Of a stretch of 64,000 nt of DNA, positions 26,742 to 35,620 are shown in pieces. The notes below the pieces were generated by a model that was not told where the DNA came from, did no database searches, and worked only from the letters and a program-made list of their open reading frames with translations. The stretch comes from Methanobacterium_D oryzae (GTDB taxonomy: Archaea; Methanobacteriota; Methanobacteria; Methanobacteriales; Methanobacteriaceae): positions 186,001-250,000 of the forward strand of contig NZ_JBNPXC010000001.1 in NCBI RefSeq assembly GCF_050433505.1, written 5' to 3'. Position numbers and translations under genes: made by a program. How positions within the stretch are numbered: the stretch's first letter is position 1; every line of letters starts with the position of its first letter.

Positions 26742-29504
26742 ATGGATCCAAACAAACCATCCTCCGAAGAGTTAGATATTTTTAAATTATCTCCTGAAGA
26801 AGTTTATTCTAATCTTGGTACTTCAAAAGATGGGATAAGTGAAGCTGAAGCAAAAAAAAGACTTGGAATATATGGCCTTAACCAGATAGAAGAAGTCAAA
26901 CAAAAACCATTGATTTTTAAGTTTTTAGAGAATTTTTATAACATACTTGCCCTTCTTTTATGGGCTGCAAGCGTTTTAGCTTTTATTGCTGGAATATTCC
27001 AATTAGGATTTGCAATTATCGGTGTAATTGTTATTAATGCCATTTTCAGTTTCTGGCAGGAATATGAAGCAGAAAAGGCCACTGAAGCCCTCAAGAAAAT
27101 TCTTCCATCAACTGCAAAAGTAATAAGAGAAGGGAAAGAAAGTAAAATCCTTGCTTCGTCACTTGTTCCTGGTGATATTATTGTACTTGAGGAAGGAGAC
27201 AATATTTCTGCTGATTCAAGGCTTGTAGAAGCATTTCAGCTCAAAGTGGATAACTCAACACTTACTGGAGAATCTAGGCCCGTGCGTAAAGAGTCTGAAG
27301 GTATGAGCGGTGAGAATCATTCATTTCTTGAGATGCATAATCTTGTTTTTGCGGGTACCAGTGTTGCTGCGGGTTCTGGGAAAGCTGTAGTTTTTGCAAC
27401 TGGAGCTAAAACTGAATTTAACAAGATTGCAACGCTTACTCAGGCTGTAAAAGAAGTACAAAGTCCTTTACAAAAAGAAATTAATAAATTAGCCCGAATG
27501 ATTGCAGCTATAGCTATTTTAATGGGCTTTACATTGTTTATAGTTAATGTTTTTGTAATAGATTTTCCTCTGGAACTGGCATTCATTTTTGCCATAGGAT
27601 TAACTGTTGCAAATGTGCCAGAAGGACTATTACCGACTGTTACCCTTGCACTTGCCGCTTCAGCTAAAAAAATGGTTTCAAAAAATGCTCTCATAAAAAA
27701 ACTTTCCAGTGTTGAAACCTTAGGCTCAACAACTATAATTTGTACCGATAAAACAGGTACACTTACTAAAAATGAGATGACTGTGCGTAAAATATGGATT
27801 CCCTGTGAAATAGTCGAAGTTACAGGGGCAGGATACACATCACAAGGTAAATTTCTACATAAAGGCCAAGAAATTGGCTATGATGAGATGAAAGAGCTCA
27901 AATTACTTATGAGAACCTCAGCATTTTGTAATGATGCCAAACTTATACCTCCAAAAAAAGAGGGAGGAAAATGGAAGATATTAGGAGATCCAACAGAAGC
28001 TTCCTTACTTGTTGCAGCTGCAAAAAGTGGTTTTAATCTAGAAGAGGAAATTAAAAAAATTCCTAGGATAATTGAGCTTCCATTTGATTCTAAAAGGAAA
28101 TCCATGAGCTCAATTCACCAAAAGGAAGATAAAAAAGTAGCTTATATAAAGGGAGCTCCAAAAAAAATTATTTCACTTAGTAGCTATATCTCCCAAAATG
28201 GAAAAATTCGACCATTTTCGGATGAAGAGAAAGAGAAAATAGTTAAAAAACATGATGAACTTGCAAGTCAGGGGCTTAGAATTCTTGCAATGGCTTATCG
28301 AGATTTACCGCATGATTTCACAGATTATACGCCAGAAACTGTTGAAAAAGACATGATTTTTTTGGGTATGATGGCCATGCAGGATCCTCCTCGTCCAGAG
28401 GTTCATGATGCTGTAGAACAGTGCCATAAGGCCGGAATTCGGATTATAATGATAACTGGAGATTATGGCCTCACAGCAAGAGCTATAGCTGAAGAAATAG
28501 GGATTATTAGCGGGCCATGTGAAATTGTTAAGGGTAAAGAACTAACTGAAATGTCTGATGATGAAGTTGGGCAATTGCTCAAGTCTGGATGCGATGTGAT
28601 ATTTGCAAGAGCCATCCCAGAACATAAACTGAGAATTGCCAGCATACTAGAAGATGAAGATGAAATAGTGGCAATGACAGGAGATGGGGTTAATGATGCT
28701 CCAGCACTTAGAAAAGCAGATATAGGAATTTCTATGGGAATAACAGGTACGGATGTTGCAAAAGAAGCTTCTGATATGGTTTTAACTGATGATAATTTCG
28801 CTTCAATTGTAGAGGCCATTAAACAAGGTAGAACCATCTATGAAAACATAAGAAAGTTTATAACTTATATTTTTGCTCACGAAACTGCCGAAATTATTCC
28901 ATTTGTCCTCATGGTATTATTTAAAATTCCTCTACCAATTACAGTAATGCAGATCCTTGCAATTGATCTTGGAACAGATACTCTTCCTGCACTTGCTCTT
29001 GGTGTGGGGCCTTCAGAAGCAGATGTTATGGATAGACCTCCCCGATCTCGTAAAGAACGTCTTTTAAACCTCGGAGTAATACTTAGAGGTTATATTTTCC
29101 TTGGATTAATTGAGGCAGCTTTAGTAATGTCAGGATATTTCTGGATATTATCGAGTGGTGGATGGCAATTAGGACAATCACTTCCATTTTCAGATCCTCT
29201 CTATATTAAAGCAACCACCATGGTGTTTGTAGGTATTGTAACAGCCCAAATAGGTAACCTTTTAGGATGTCAAACTTCAAGAACATCTACTTTTAAAATA
29301 GGAGTTTTTAAAAATAGATGGATACCTATGGGAATTGCTTTTGAAGTTGCTGTAGTTCTTTCAATTGTATATATCCCTTATCTTCAAAGTATATTCAACA
29401 CTACTGCGCTTGGAATTAACGAATGGCTTTATGTAGTTACATTTATTCCTATTATGTTTTTTGCTGATGAATTAAGGAAATACATTATGAGAAAAAGGAA
29501 TTAA
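26742..29504 (+). CDS. P-type cation ATPase, type IIC-like (Na,K-ATPase related)
   Basis: A 920-residue pump with ten expected membrane helices. Motifs: TGES (actuator), phosphorylation site CTDKTGTLTKNEMTV (Asp at about 336), KGAPKK (nucleotide domain), and TGDGVNDAPALRKADIGISMG (hinge). Transmembrane segment 4 reads NVPEGLLPTVTLAL and segment 6 AIDLGTDTLPALALG, closer to Na,K-ATPase (PEGLLATVT, IDLGTDMVPA) than to SERCA. Segment 5 keeps a Glu in ETAEIIPFVLM. This predicts Na+ or K+/H+ transport rather than calcium, by inference. No beta subunit is nearby. Confidence 0.92.
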   Translation: MDPNKPSSEELDIFKLSPEEVYSNLGTSKDGISEAEAKKRLGIYGLNQIEEVKQKPLIFKFLENFYNILALLLWAASVLAFIAGIFQLGFAIIGVIVINAIFSFWQEYEAEKATEALKKILPSTAKVIREGKESKILASSLVPGDIIVLEEGDNISADSRLVEAFQLKVDNSTLTGESRPVRKESEGMSGENHSFLEMHNLVFAGTSVAAGSGKAVVFATGAKTEFNKIATLTQAVKEVQSPLQKEINKLARMIAAIAILMGFTLFIVNVFVIDFPLELAFIFAIGLTVANVPEGLLPTVTLALAASAKKMVSKNALIKKLSSVETLGSTTIICTDKTGTLTKNEMTVRKIWIPCEIVEVTGAGYTSQGKFLHKGQEIGYDEMKELKLLMRTSAFCNDAKLIPPKKEGGKWKILGDPTEASLLVAAAKSGFNLEEEIKKIPRIIELPFDSKRKSMSSIHQKEDKKVAYIKGAPKKIISLSSYISQNGKIRPFSDEEKEKIVKKHDELASQGLRILAMAYRDLPHDFTDYTPETVEKDMIFLGMMAMQDPPRPEVHDAVEQCHKAGIRIIMITGDYGLTARAIAEEIGIISGPCEIVKGKELTEMSDDEVGQLLKSGCDVIFARAIPEHKLRIASILEDEDEIVAMTGDGVNDAPALRKADIGISMGITGTDVAKEASDMVLTDDNFASIVEAIKQGRTIYENIRKFITYIFAHETAEIIPFVLMVLFKIPLPITVMQILAIDLGTDTLPALALGVGPSEADVMDRPPRSRKERLLNLGVILRGYIFLGLIEAALVMSGYFWILSSGGWQLGQSLPFSDPLYIKATTMVFVGIVTAQIGNLLGCQTSRTSTFKIGVFKNRWIPMGIAFEVAVVLSIVYIPYLQSIFNTTALGINEWLYVVTFIPIMFFADELRKYIMRKRN

Positions 29505-29688
29505 AGAAAATAGTAATTTATGAATATTAATATATATTTTTAATTATGTTCCGCTAGTTATTAGCCATTTGATTGTTTAAATATCTTTATTTCAAATTGC
29601 GCTTATTTTCCATAGTCAATTAAATTGATAGGCAAACATTTTTATAAATATTGATAATATTTATTTAGCGAATTATGGAGGCATTATT

Positions 29689-30033
29689 ATGAAACTTAAA
29701 ACAGGGGTTTTTTTAATATTTTTAGTAATTGGACTTCTTGGAGTTCCTAATTGTATTTTTGCACAAGATTATGATTATTCTTCTAATGCGGTTTTAGAAT
29801 CCAGCATACCTACCATGACCCAGACAAATGGACTAAATGTTCAAGTTAAAGGTGGTGGAGGCAAAGGTGGTTTTAGCAGTTCTAAATCTGTTAGTAAAAC
29901 TGTGAAAAAACTTGACAGTGACGATGATGACGATAGTGACAGTGATGATGGAGGTTCATGGTGGATAGCCATAATTATAATAATTATAATTCTGGTAATG
30001 ATTGCTGCATGGTACTTCTTCCTTAGAAAATAA
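29689..30033 (+). CDS. Small secreted/membrane protein with Gly-rich and acidic low-complexity tract
   Basis: A 114-residue protein: signal peptide at about 1-25, a KGGGGKGGFSSSKSVSK stretch, an Asp/Ser run (DSDDDDDSDSDDGG, about 77-90), then a hydrophobic helix (IAIIIIIIILVMIAAWYFFL) and a basic end. Topology suggests anchoring by the C-terminal helix with the acidic tract close to the membrane surface. No family is recognised. It starts after TGGAGG and lies 39 bases before the potassium-channel gene, so it may be cotranscribed. Confidence 0.68.
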   Translation: MKLKTGVFLIFLVIGLLGVPNCIFAQDYDYSSNAVLESSIPTMTQTNGLNVQVKGGGGKGGFSSSKSVSKTVKKLDSDDDDDSDSDDGGSWWIAIIIIIIILVMIAAWYFFLRK

Positions 30034-30072
30034 CCCACTTCTTTTTTCATTAGCTAAAAAAGGGTAATATCT

Positions 30073-31101
30073 ATGAATATAATATTTAGAGTTTTAAGGA
30101 GATCCTTGCCTTTAATAGTTAAAGAACGGATGACACGTGTCCTTATATGGATTTTAGGAGTAATTGCCTATGGAACACTTGGATTCCATTTTATAGAAGG
30201 GCAACCTTGGACCGTATCTTTATACTGGACATTTGTAACCATTGGAACCGTTGGTTATGGTGATTACAGTCCTGAAACTACTTTAGGGATGTTTTTCACC
30301 ATTTCATTGATAGTATTAGGTATAGGAAGCTTTGCAATTGCTATTGAAGCTATAGTTGACTTTTTATTAACAAGGCAGCAGATGAGAGTAATGGGGTTGA
30401 TTAATGTGGAAAAATCTAGACATGTGGTGATATGTGGCTGGACAGAAAGTACAATGGAATGTATTAAAGAAATTGGAAAAGAAAATGAAATTTTTGTAAT
30501 TGATGAAGATGAAGCAGTGCGTCAAAAAGCTTTAAAAAATAAGGTTAATTTTGTGCAGGGAGATCCAACTAGGATCAGAGACCTTGAAAAAGCTAATGTT
30601 AAAGGAGCTAAAGCTATTATCGTAGATATGGGTTCAGACTCAAAAAGTATTCATTGTATATTAGGTATTCGTAAGATAGACCAAAATGTGAGGATAATTG
30701 CAGAAGCAGAACGTTATGAAAACATAGAACAGCTTAAACTCGCAGGAGCAACTCAGGTTATTTCTCCATTTGTTATCTCAGGAAGGTTAATGTATAAAAG
30801 CATTGATGATGGATATGAGGCAATGTTTGTACAGGATGTTTTGGCAGAACACACAAGCCGTGAAATGAAAGAAGTGATGGTGACAGAAAATAGCTATTTT
30901 GCAGGAAAAAGTGTTTTAGAAGCAGATATTCATGAAAGGACCGGTATTATATTGGTTGGTATTGGTGACAGTGGAAATCTAGCCATAGATCCTTCAAGAG
31001 ATTATATTATTCAACCTGGAAATATCTTACTTGGAATTGGGAAACCTGAAGAGTTCGAAAAGTTAGAAAATGAGTGCATGGGCATAAATAAGACTAAATA
31101 G
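30073..31101 (+). CDS. mthK: Calcium-gated potassium channel of the MthK type
   Basis: A 342-residue channel. Two membrane helices flank the pore; the filter is TVGYGD (about residues 59-64) in WTFVTIGTVGYGDYSPETTL. An RCK/TrkA-N domain begins at about residue 116 (RHVVICGW) and a TrkA-C-like part ends with GNILLGIGKPEEFEKLEN. The sequence is collinear with MthK of Methanothermobacter. The acidic positions that bind calcium there (Asp in SDSKSIHCILGIRK, Glu pair in AEAERYENIEQ) are retained. A methionine aligned with the MthK internal RCK start (MRVMGL) is conserved too. Confidence 0.95.
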   Translation: MNIIFRVLRRSLPLIVKERMTRVLIWILGVIAYGTLGFHFIEGQPWTVSLYWTFVTIGTVGYGDYSPETTLGMFFTISLIVLGIGSFAIAIEAIVDFLLTRQQMRVMGLINVEKSRHVVICGWTESTMECIKEIGKENEIFVIDEDEAVRQKALKNKVNFVQGDPTRIRDLEKANVKGAKAIIVDMGSDSKSIHCILGIRKIDQNVRIIAEAERYENIEQLKLAGATQVISPFVISGRLMYKSIDDGYEAMFVQDVLAEHTSREMKEVMVTENSYFAGKSVLEADIHERTGIILVGIGDSGNLAIDPSRDYIIQPGNILLGIGKPEEFEKLENECMGINKTK

Positions 31102-31810
31102 AACTATTTAGTTCTACGTTAATCTTTTTTAATGGTTTTATTTCTAATTCTCTATTTTTATAAATGTTTTCAAATGAATAAGCAATTATATTGACTCCTT
31201 TTTTATTTGCATTTTTCAAAGCATTTGAAAATTCAGGATCCATATCTAAATTAGGATAAAAACATTTTGCATCTTCACAAAAAATTAGGAAAAGAATTGA
31301 TGCTTCTAAGCCTTCACTTTTGGCGTCGATGAGTTCTTCAACATGTCTTTTACCCCTAGTTGTTGGTGCATCTGGAAATTTAGCCATTCCATCCTCAATT
31401 AAAGTGCATCCTTTAACTTCAACTAACATCTTATTTCCATCATTATTAGTCAAAAGAAAATCTATTCGGCTTTTGCCATAATTATATTCTCTCTTTTCGA
31501 CATGATAACCTTTAAATTCTTTAATTACTTGAGAATTTATTAGATCATTAGCTATGTCACTATGAAAACCAGAATTTATGAGGATCCATAATTCATCCTT
31601 TAAAACACCTATGACATCGAATTTAGTTTTTCTATTGGCTGTATTTAAAGCTGGTCTTAAAAGTAGATCTACATCTGGTAATAATAGCTCTTTAAGTCTC
31701 CCCGGATCTCTTAAATGGGCATTTTCTAGCTTACCGTCACGTTTAAAGGTTACAGTAAATCTATTTGGCCTATCAACAAAAGTTCCATGTATTAAATTTT
31801 TAATTATCAT
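31094..31810 (-). CDS. sfsA: SfsA family DNA/RNA nuclease-like protein
   Basis: A 238-residue SfsA protein: GTFVDRPNRFTVTF and NAHLRDPGRLKELLLPDVDL at the N-terminus (OB-like), then RIDFLLTN and MLVEVKGCTLIEDGMAKFPD, the PD-(D/E)xK-like nuclease core, and FPDAPTTRGKRHVEEL. SfsA was first described as a sugar-fermentation regulator in E. coli and is now viewed as a nuclease-fold protein. The 3' end overlaps the channel gene by eight bases, tail to tail. Confidence 0.93.
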   Translation of the reverse strand: MIIKNLIHGTFVDRPNRFTVTFKRDGKLENAHLRDPGRLKELLLPDVDLLLRPALNTANRKTKFDVIGVLKDELWILINSGFHSDIANDLINSQVIKEFKGYHVEKREYNYGKSRIDFLLTNNDGNKMLVEVKGCTLIEDGMAKFPDAPTTRGKRHVEELIDAKSEGLEASILFLIFCEDAKCFYPNLDMDPEFSNALKNANKKGVNIIAYSFENIYKNRELEIKPLKKINVELNSSI

Positions 31811-31817
31811 TTTAGTT

Positions 31818-32543
31818 TTAATTCAAATTATCAACATTTAAAATAAATTCTGAAGCATGTTTTAGGGTTAAAAAATATGATTCGTATTTATATGTTTCAT
31901 AAACCATTGATGGCGTCCCTGATTCAATTAAAGGAACTGTAACATAATTTGGACTTGAAGGTCCCTTATCCTTTGGCGGTAAGTAATAAACAAGCCATGA
32001 AAGATTATCTTTAAGTTTAAATGCAATTGATTTTGACTTTTTATCATCTATAGGTACACATATAAATCTTTTTTCTTGATATAATCCTCTATTAGAATGT
32101 ATGTCAATTGCTAAATCAAAATTGTTCTTTTTAATATCTTCAACAACATACCTTTTAGCCAGTAGCTGTCCGTTCATTCTTCCATTGTTATAACTATCCC
32201 TATCCTTGGTTACATAAACACTGTAAATGTAGTAAGAGCAATCAATTGAATTTGAAAGGAGTTTAAGTGATTCAACAATGCCTTTATGTGAATTAATTTC
32301 TAAAGGGTGCACTCCTACTATTAACGCTGTTTTTCTTGCTGAATTTGGATTTCCATATGGTCCACTCTTAATTACAAATCCATAATCAGTTTTACCAAGA
32401 AATTGATATTTTTGAGGATCATTTAATGGTTTAAATTGTGTTTTTTGTCCTTTATCTTGACCATATTGATAATTAGATATAAAAGGACTTAGTAATGCAG
32501 CTGAAATAATTAATACCAGTAATATATAGTTCATTTTATCCAT
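31818..32543 (-). CDS. Stand-alone secreted M14/AstE-like predicted zinc hydrolase
   Basis: A 241-residue protein with an N-terminal hydrophobic signal or anchor (about 5-24). The rest is collinear with the catalytic domain of the protein at 18316: GVHPLE (zinc HxxE), the shared GRMNGQLLAKRYVV block, DIHSNRG (zinc His), YYLPP and YETYKYES (candidate catalytic Glu). It lacks the C-terminal repeat modules. These shared positions define a small paralogous family. I infer a metal-dependent peptidase or deacylase outside the cell; no substrate is evident. GTGATACA precedes ATG 32543. Confidence 0.72.
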   Translation of the reverse strand: MDKMNYILLVLIISAALLSPFISNYQYGQDKGQKTQFKPLNDPQKYQFLGKTDYGFVIKSGPYGNPNSARKTALIVGVHPLEINSHKGIVESLKLLSNSIDCSYYIYSVYVTKDRDSYNNGRMNGQLLAKRYVVEDIKKNNFDLAIDIHSNRGLYQEKRFICVPIDDKKSKSIAFKLKDNLSWLVYYLPPKDKGPSSPNYVTVPLIESGTPSMVYETYKYESYFLTLKHASEFILNVDNLN

Positions 32544-32755
32544 TGTATCACTGTAATCTTAATTTTAAAAATGTTTAAATGATTTTTTATGTCCTTGATT
32601 GATAATATCATTAACTGTAAATGTGATCTTAAATATTATAACCATTAGAAGTTCAATATAAATAAAAACTTGATACATAAAAGTCATTTTTACAACTATA
32701 TTCAAATTATATAAACAAATGATCTAGAGATAAATTTATATTTAGAGGTGAAATA

Positions 32756-33838
32756 TTGCATCCAAGACCAAGTCCAATTGCCGCATCATTGTATACACTA
32801 AGAGACCTGAATGCTGATGTTATTATACTTCACGGCCCTCATGGCTGCTGTTTTAGAACAGGGAGATTACTTGAAAACGACGGAGTAAGAGTTTTAACAA
32901 CTGCAATGTCTGAAAACGATTTTATTTTTGGGGCCGCGGCTAAATTAGAAGAAACACTAAAAAAAGCAGATTCAATGTTTTCTCCAAAGCTTGTAGGAGT
33001 TGTTGGAACATGTGCAAGTATGATTATTGGTGAGGATTTAAAAGAAGCTATTCAAAATGCAGATATAGATGCAACTGTTCTTGCTGTTGAATCTCATGGA
33101 GGTTTAAGTGAAGGAGATAATACTGAAGGAGCAATAGCAGTTTTAGAATCTGCAAGTAAAGAAGGGATAATAGAAGATAAAGAAGCTGAAAGACAGTCTA
33201 AAATGCTGAAATTAGCAACTGAAATTGAAAAAACTAGAGGTATGGCCCAGGGAAAATATATAGCTCCATCCTATGGTGATGATAAGAAAAAAATTGCTAA
33301 AATGCTAATTGAAAAGTTCCAAAATGGTGAAAAAGTAGCTATTATACTGAATGCAAAAAAAGAAACATCCTACCTCTTTGCAGATATATTAAAGATCCCT
33401 TTTAATAAAATAAAAGATGTAAATAAGCCCCTAATAATTGCAAATCTTGATGATAATATAGGTCTTCCAAGAATACAGCAGCACGCACAAAACATTAAGG
33501 AAGAACTTAAAAAAGAAGGCATAGAGATTGATATAATAACTGGAGGACTTGATGAATATCCAATAACCGGAAAAAAAGCTGCTGAAGTTTTAGAAAATTA
33601 TGATGTTGATTTTGTAATTGTTGCCGGAGTACCTCATGCCTTACCAGTAGAAACGTTAGGCATGGATACTTTAGCAATAACCGATGGTCCAAGGCTTGTA
33701 GAACCATTAAAAGAAATAGGATATACTCATGTTGTCACAGAATTAGATGCACATGCTAAAACATTAGGTACAGATAAAATTGTAGCATCTGATTTTGGCG
33801 ATTTTTTAAGAGTAATCCTAGATTACCAAATCCATTAA
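32756..33838 (+). CDS. cfbD: Ni-sirohydrochlorin a,c-diamide reductive cyclase, NifD-like subunit CfbD
   Basis: A 360-residue NifD-like protein starting at TTG 32756 after AGAGGTGAAATA. It reads MHPRPSPIAASLYTLRDLNA, HGPHGCCFRTGRLL and GVVGTCASMIIGEDL, with cysteines placed as in nitrogenase-like proteins that bind [4Fe-4S]. With the NifH-like CfbC it reduces and cyclises Ni-sirohydrochlorin a,c-diamide on the way to coenzyme F430, the methyl-coenzyme M reductase cofactor. The family is confined to methanogens and relatives. CfbC is not in this window. Confidence 0.93.
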   Translation: MHPRPSPIAASLYTLRDLNADVIILHGPHGCCFRTGRLLENDGVRVLTTAMSENDFIFGAAAKLEETLKKADSMFSPKLVGVVGTCASMIIGEDLKEAIQNADIDATVLAVESHGGLSEGDNTEGAIAVLESASKEGIIEDKEAERQSKMLKLATEIEKTRGMAQGKYIAPSYGDDKKKIAKMLIEKFQNGEKVAIILNAKKETSYLFADILKIPFNKIKDVNKPLIIANLDDNIGLPRIQQHAQNIKEELKKEGIEIDIITGGLDEYPITGKKAAEVLENYDVDFVIVAGVPHALPVETLGMDTLAITDGPRLVEPLKEIGYTHVVTELDAHAKTLGTDKIVASDFGDFLRVILDYQIH

Positions 33839-33908
33839 CTAATGAATATATAAAAATTTAATATTACCAAAAAACAAAAACTCTATATTAAAATTAACGG
33901 TGATAAAA

Positions 33909-34964
33909 ATGAGGACAGCAGGGATGATACTTTGCGGAGGTTTTGGAAAAAGGCTAAGACCGCTAACAGAAAGAGTTCCGAAACCATTGATTGAAATTAA
34001 AGACAATTACTCAATTTTAGAAAATCAAACTAATTATACTATTCTTGATAAACAAATATTTGATTTTAAAAATGCAGGAGTAGATCGTGTACTTCTTCTA
34101 ACCGGATTTTTAAGTGAAAAAATCGAAGAACGATTCGGTGATAACTACAATGGCATGAAAATTGAATACGTTATAGAAGATGAACCTCTGGGAACTTTAA
34201 ATGCAATAAAATTAGGTATGGAACAAATTGGCGATAATGAACAATGTGTAATAAGAAATGGTGATGTTGTAGCCGATTTAAATATTAAGAATATGATTCA
34301 TCAGGGCGAAAAATCTGATTATCCCTTTTCAATTTTTATAACCAAGATGATGTCCCCATATGGAATCGTTGAAATAAGTGGAGATAAACTTGTATCCTTT
34401 AAAGAAAAACCTCTTCTTGACTATTATATAAATGGAGGAGTGTATTTTTCAAATGGAGAAATTAACTTCGGCGATTTTGATATTGGAGATATTGAAAAAA
34501 CCGTGTTTCCAATGTTAGCTAAAGAAAATCAGCTTGGATACTATAAAGAAGATGGACTTTTCTGGATGGCCATAGACACTTCAAAAGAGCTTGAAGAAAT
34601 AAGAAAAGAATATAAAAACAGGGAAGATAAGCCATGGGGCTATGAAAAAGTCCTTATTTACACCGAAAAATATCTTACAAAAGAATTATTCATAAGAGAA
34701 GGATATCAGACCTCATTCCACTATCACGAAGAAAAAGATGAAACTATGTACATAATAAGTGGTGCCGGTTACATTGAATTTAAAGATAGGAAAGAATACT
34801 TCGGAAAGAATGATACAGTTCGAATAGAACCTGGAGAACCCCATTCAATTGTTGCAATGGAAAATACAGTTCTTCATGAAGTTTCAACACCACATCTTGA
34901 TGATACAGTTCGTGTAAATGATTATTATACAAGATCAGCTACAGATAATCCTAAAACTATCTAA
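33909..34964 (+). CDS. Sugar nucleotidyltransferase fused to a cupin (type II mannose-6-phosphate isomerase-like) domain
   Basis: A 351-residue protein from ATG 33909, with GGTGAT five bases upstream (a longer GTG at 33900 is part of this site). Residues 1-235 are a nucleotidyltransferase: GMILCGGFGKRLRPLTERVPKPL, then IRNGDVVADL and ISGDKLVSFKEKP. Residues 240-345 are a cupin with SFHYHEEKDETMYIISGAG and PGEPHSI. The fusion resembles GDP-mannose pyrophosphorylase/isomerase enzymes, in which the isomerase half is a cupin. The exact sugar is not inferable. Confidence 0.87.
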   Translation: MRTAGMILCGGFGKRLRPLTERVPKPLIEIKDNYSILENQTNYTILDKQIFDFKNAGVDRVLLLTGFLSEKIEERFGDNYNGMKIEYVIEDEPLGTLNAIKLGMEQIGDNEQCVIRNGDVVADLNIKNMIHQGEKSDYPFSIFITKMMSPYGIVEISGDKLVSFKEKPLLDYYINGGVYFSNGEINFGDFDIGDIEKTVFPMLAKENQLGYYKEDGLFWMAIDTSKELEEIRKEYKNREDKPWGYEKVLIYTEKYLTKELFIREGYQTSFHYHEEKDETMYIISGAGYIEFKDRKEYFGKNDTVRIEPGEPHSIVAMENTVLHEVSTPHLDDTVRVNDYYTRSATDNPKTI

Positions 34965-34994
34965 TTTAATTTTAAATTAAGGAAAGCATCGAAA

Positions 34995-35588
34995 ATGATA
35001 GCAATAATAAACTATGGAACAGGGAACCTTAAAAGCATTAGAAATGGTTTTTTAAAGATTGGAGTAGATGCAACTATAACTAAAGACCCTTATGAAATAG
35101 AAAAAGCAGATACCCTAATTTTACCAGGAGTTGGAGCATTTGGAAGAGCTATGGAACATCTAAAAGCGTATGAAGATATCATTCATGACCATATAAATGC
35201 AGGAAAACCATTTCTAGGAGTTTGTTTGGGTTTGCAATTGTTATTTACAGAAAGTCAGGAAAGCAAAGGAGTTAAAGGGCTTGATGTGTTTAAAGGAGAG
35301 GTAGTTCGGCTTCCCGAGGGGCTTAAAATTCCCCATATGGGTTGGAATAACTTAAAAATTGTGAATGAATGTCCATTGTTTAATGGAATTAGCAATGATT
35401 ACATGTATTTTGTTCATTCATACTATGTTAAGCCAGAAGATGAAGAGATAATAGCTGCAACTACCAATTATGGAATAGATGTTACTGCAGCAGTATGTAA
35501 AGACAATGTATTTGCTACCCAATTCCACCCAGAAAAAAGTGGAGAAATTGGCTTAAATATCTTAAAAAACTTTGTAAAAACATTTTAA
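34995..35588 (+). CDS. hisH: Imidazole glycerol phosphate synthase glutaminase subunit HisH
   Basis: A 197-residue class I glutamine amidotransferase: IINYGTGNLKSIRNGF, LPGVGAFGRAMEHL, catalytic Cys in FLGVCLGLQLLF, and His/Glu in TQFHPEKSG. HisH supplies ammonia to HisF for imidazole glycerol phosphate in histidine synthesis. Other his genes are not adjacent. AAGGAAAG lies before ATG 34995. Confidence 0.95.
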   Translation: MIAIINYGTGNLKSIRNGFLKIGVDATITKDPYEIEKADTLILPGVGAFGRAMEHLKAYEDIIHDHINAGKPFLGVCLGLQLLFTESQESKGVKGLDVFKGEVVRLPEGLKIPHMGWNNLKIVNECPLFNGISNDYMYFVHSYYVKPEDEEIIAATTNYGIDVTAAVCKDNVFATQFHPEKSGEIGLNILKNFVKTF

Positions 35589-35620
35589 TTAGTTATTTAT
35601 AAAATAAAAAGGTGTATTAA

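Noticed and set aside
27440..27838. 132-codon minus-strand frame in the P-type ATPase gene
   Set aside because: Antisense shadow of conserved ATPase motifs, without its own signals.
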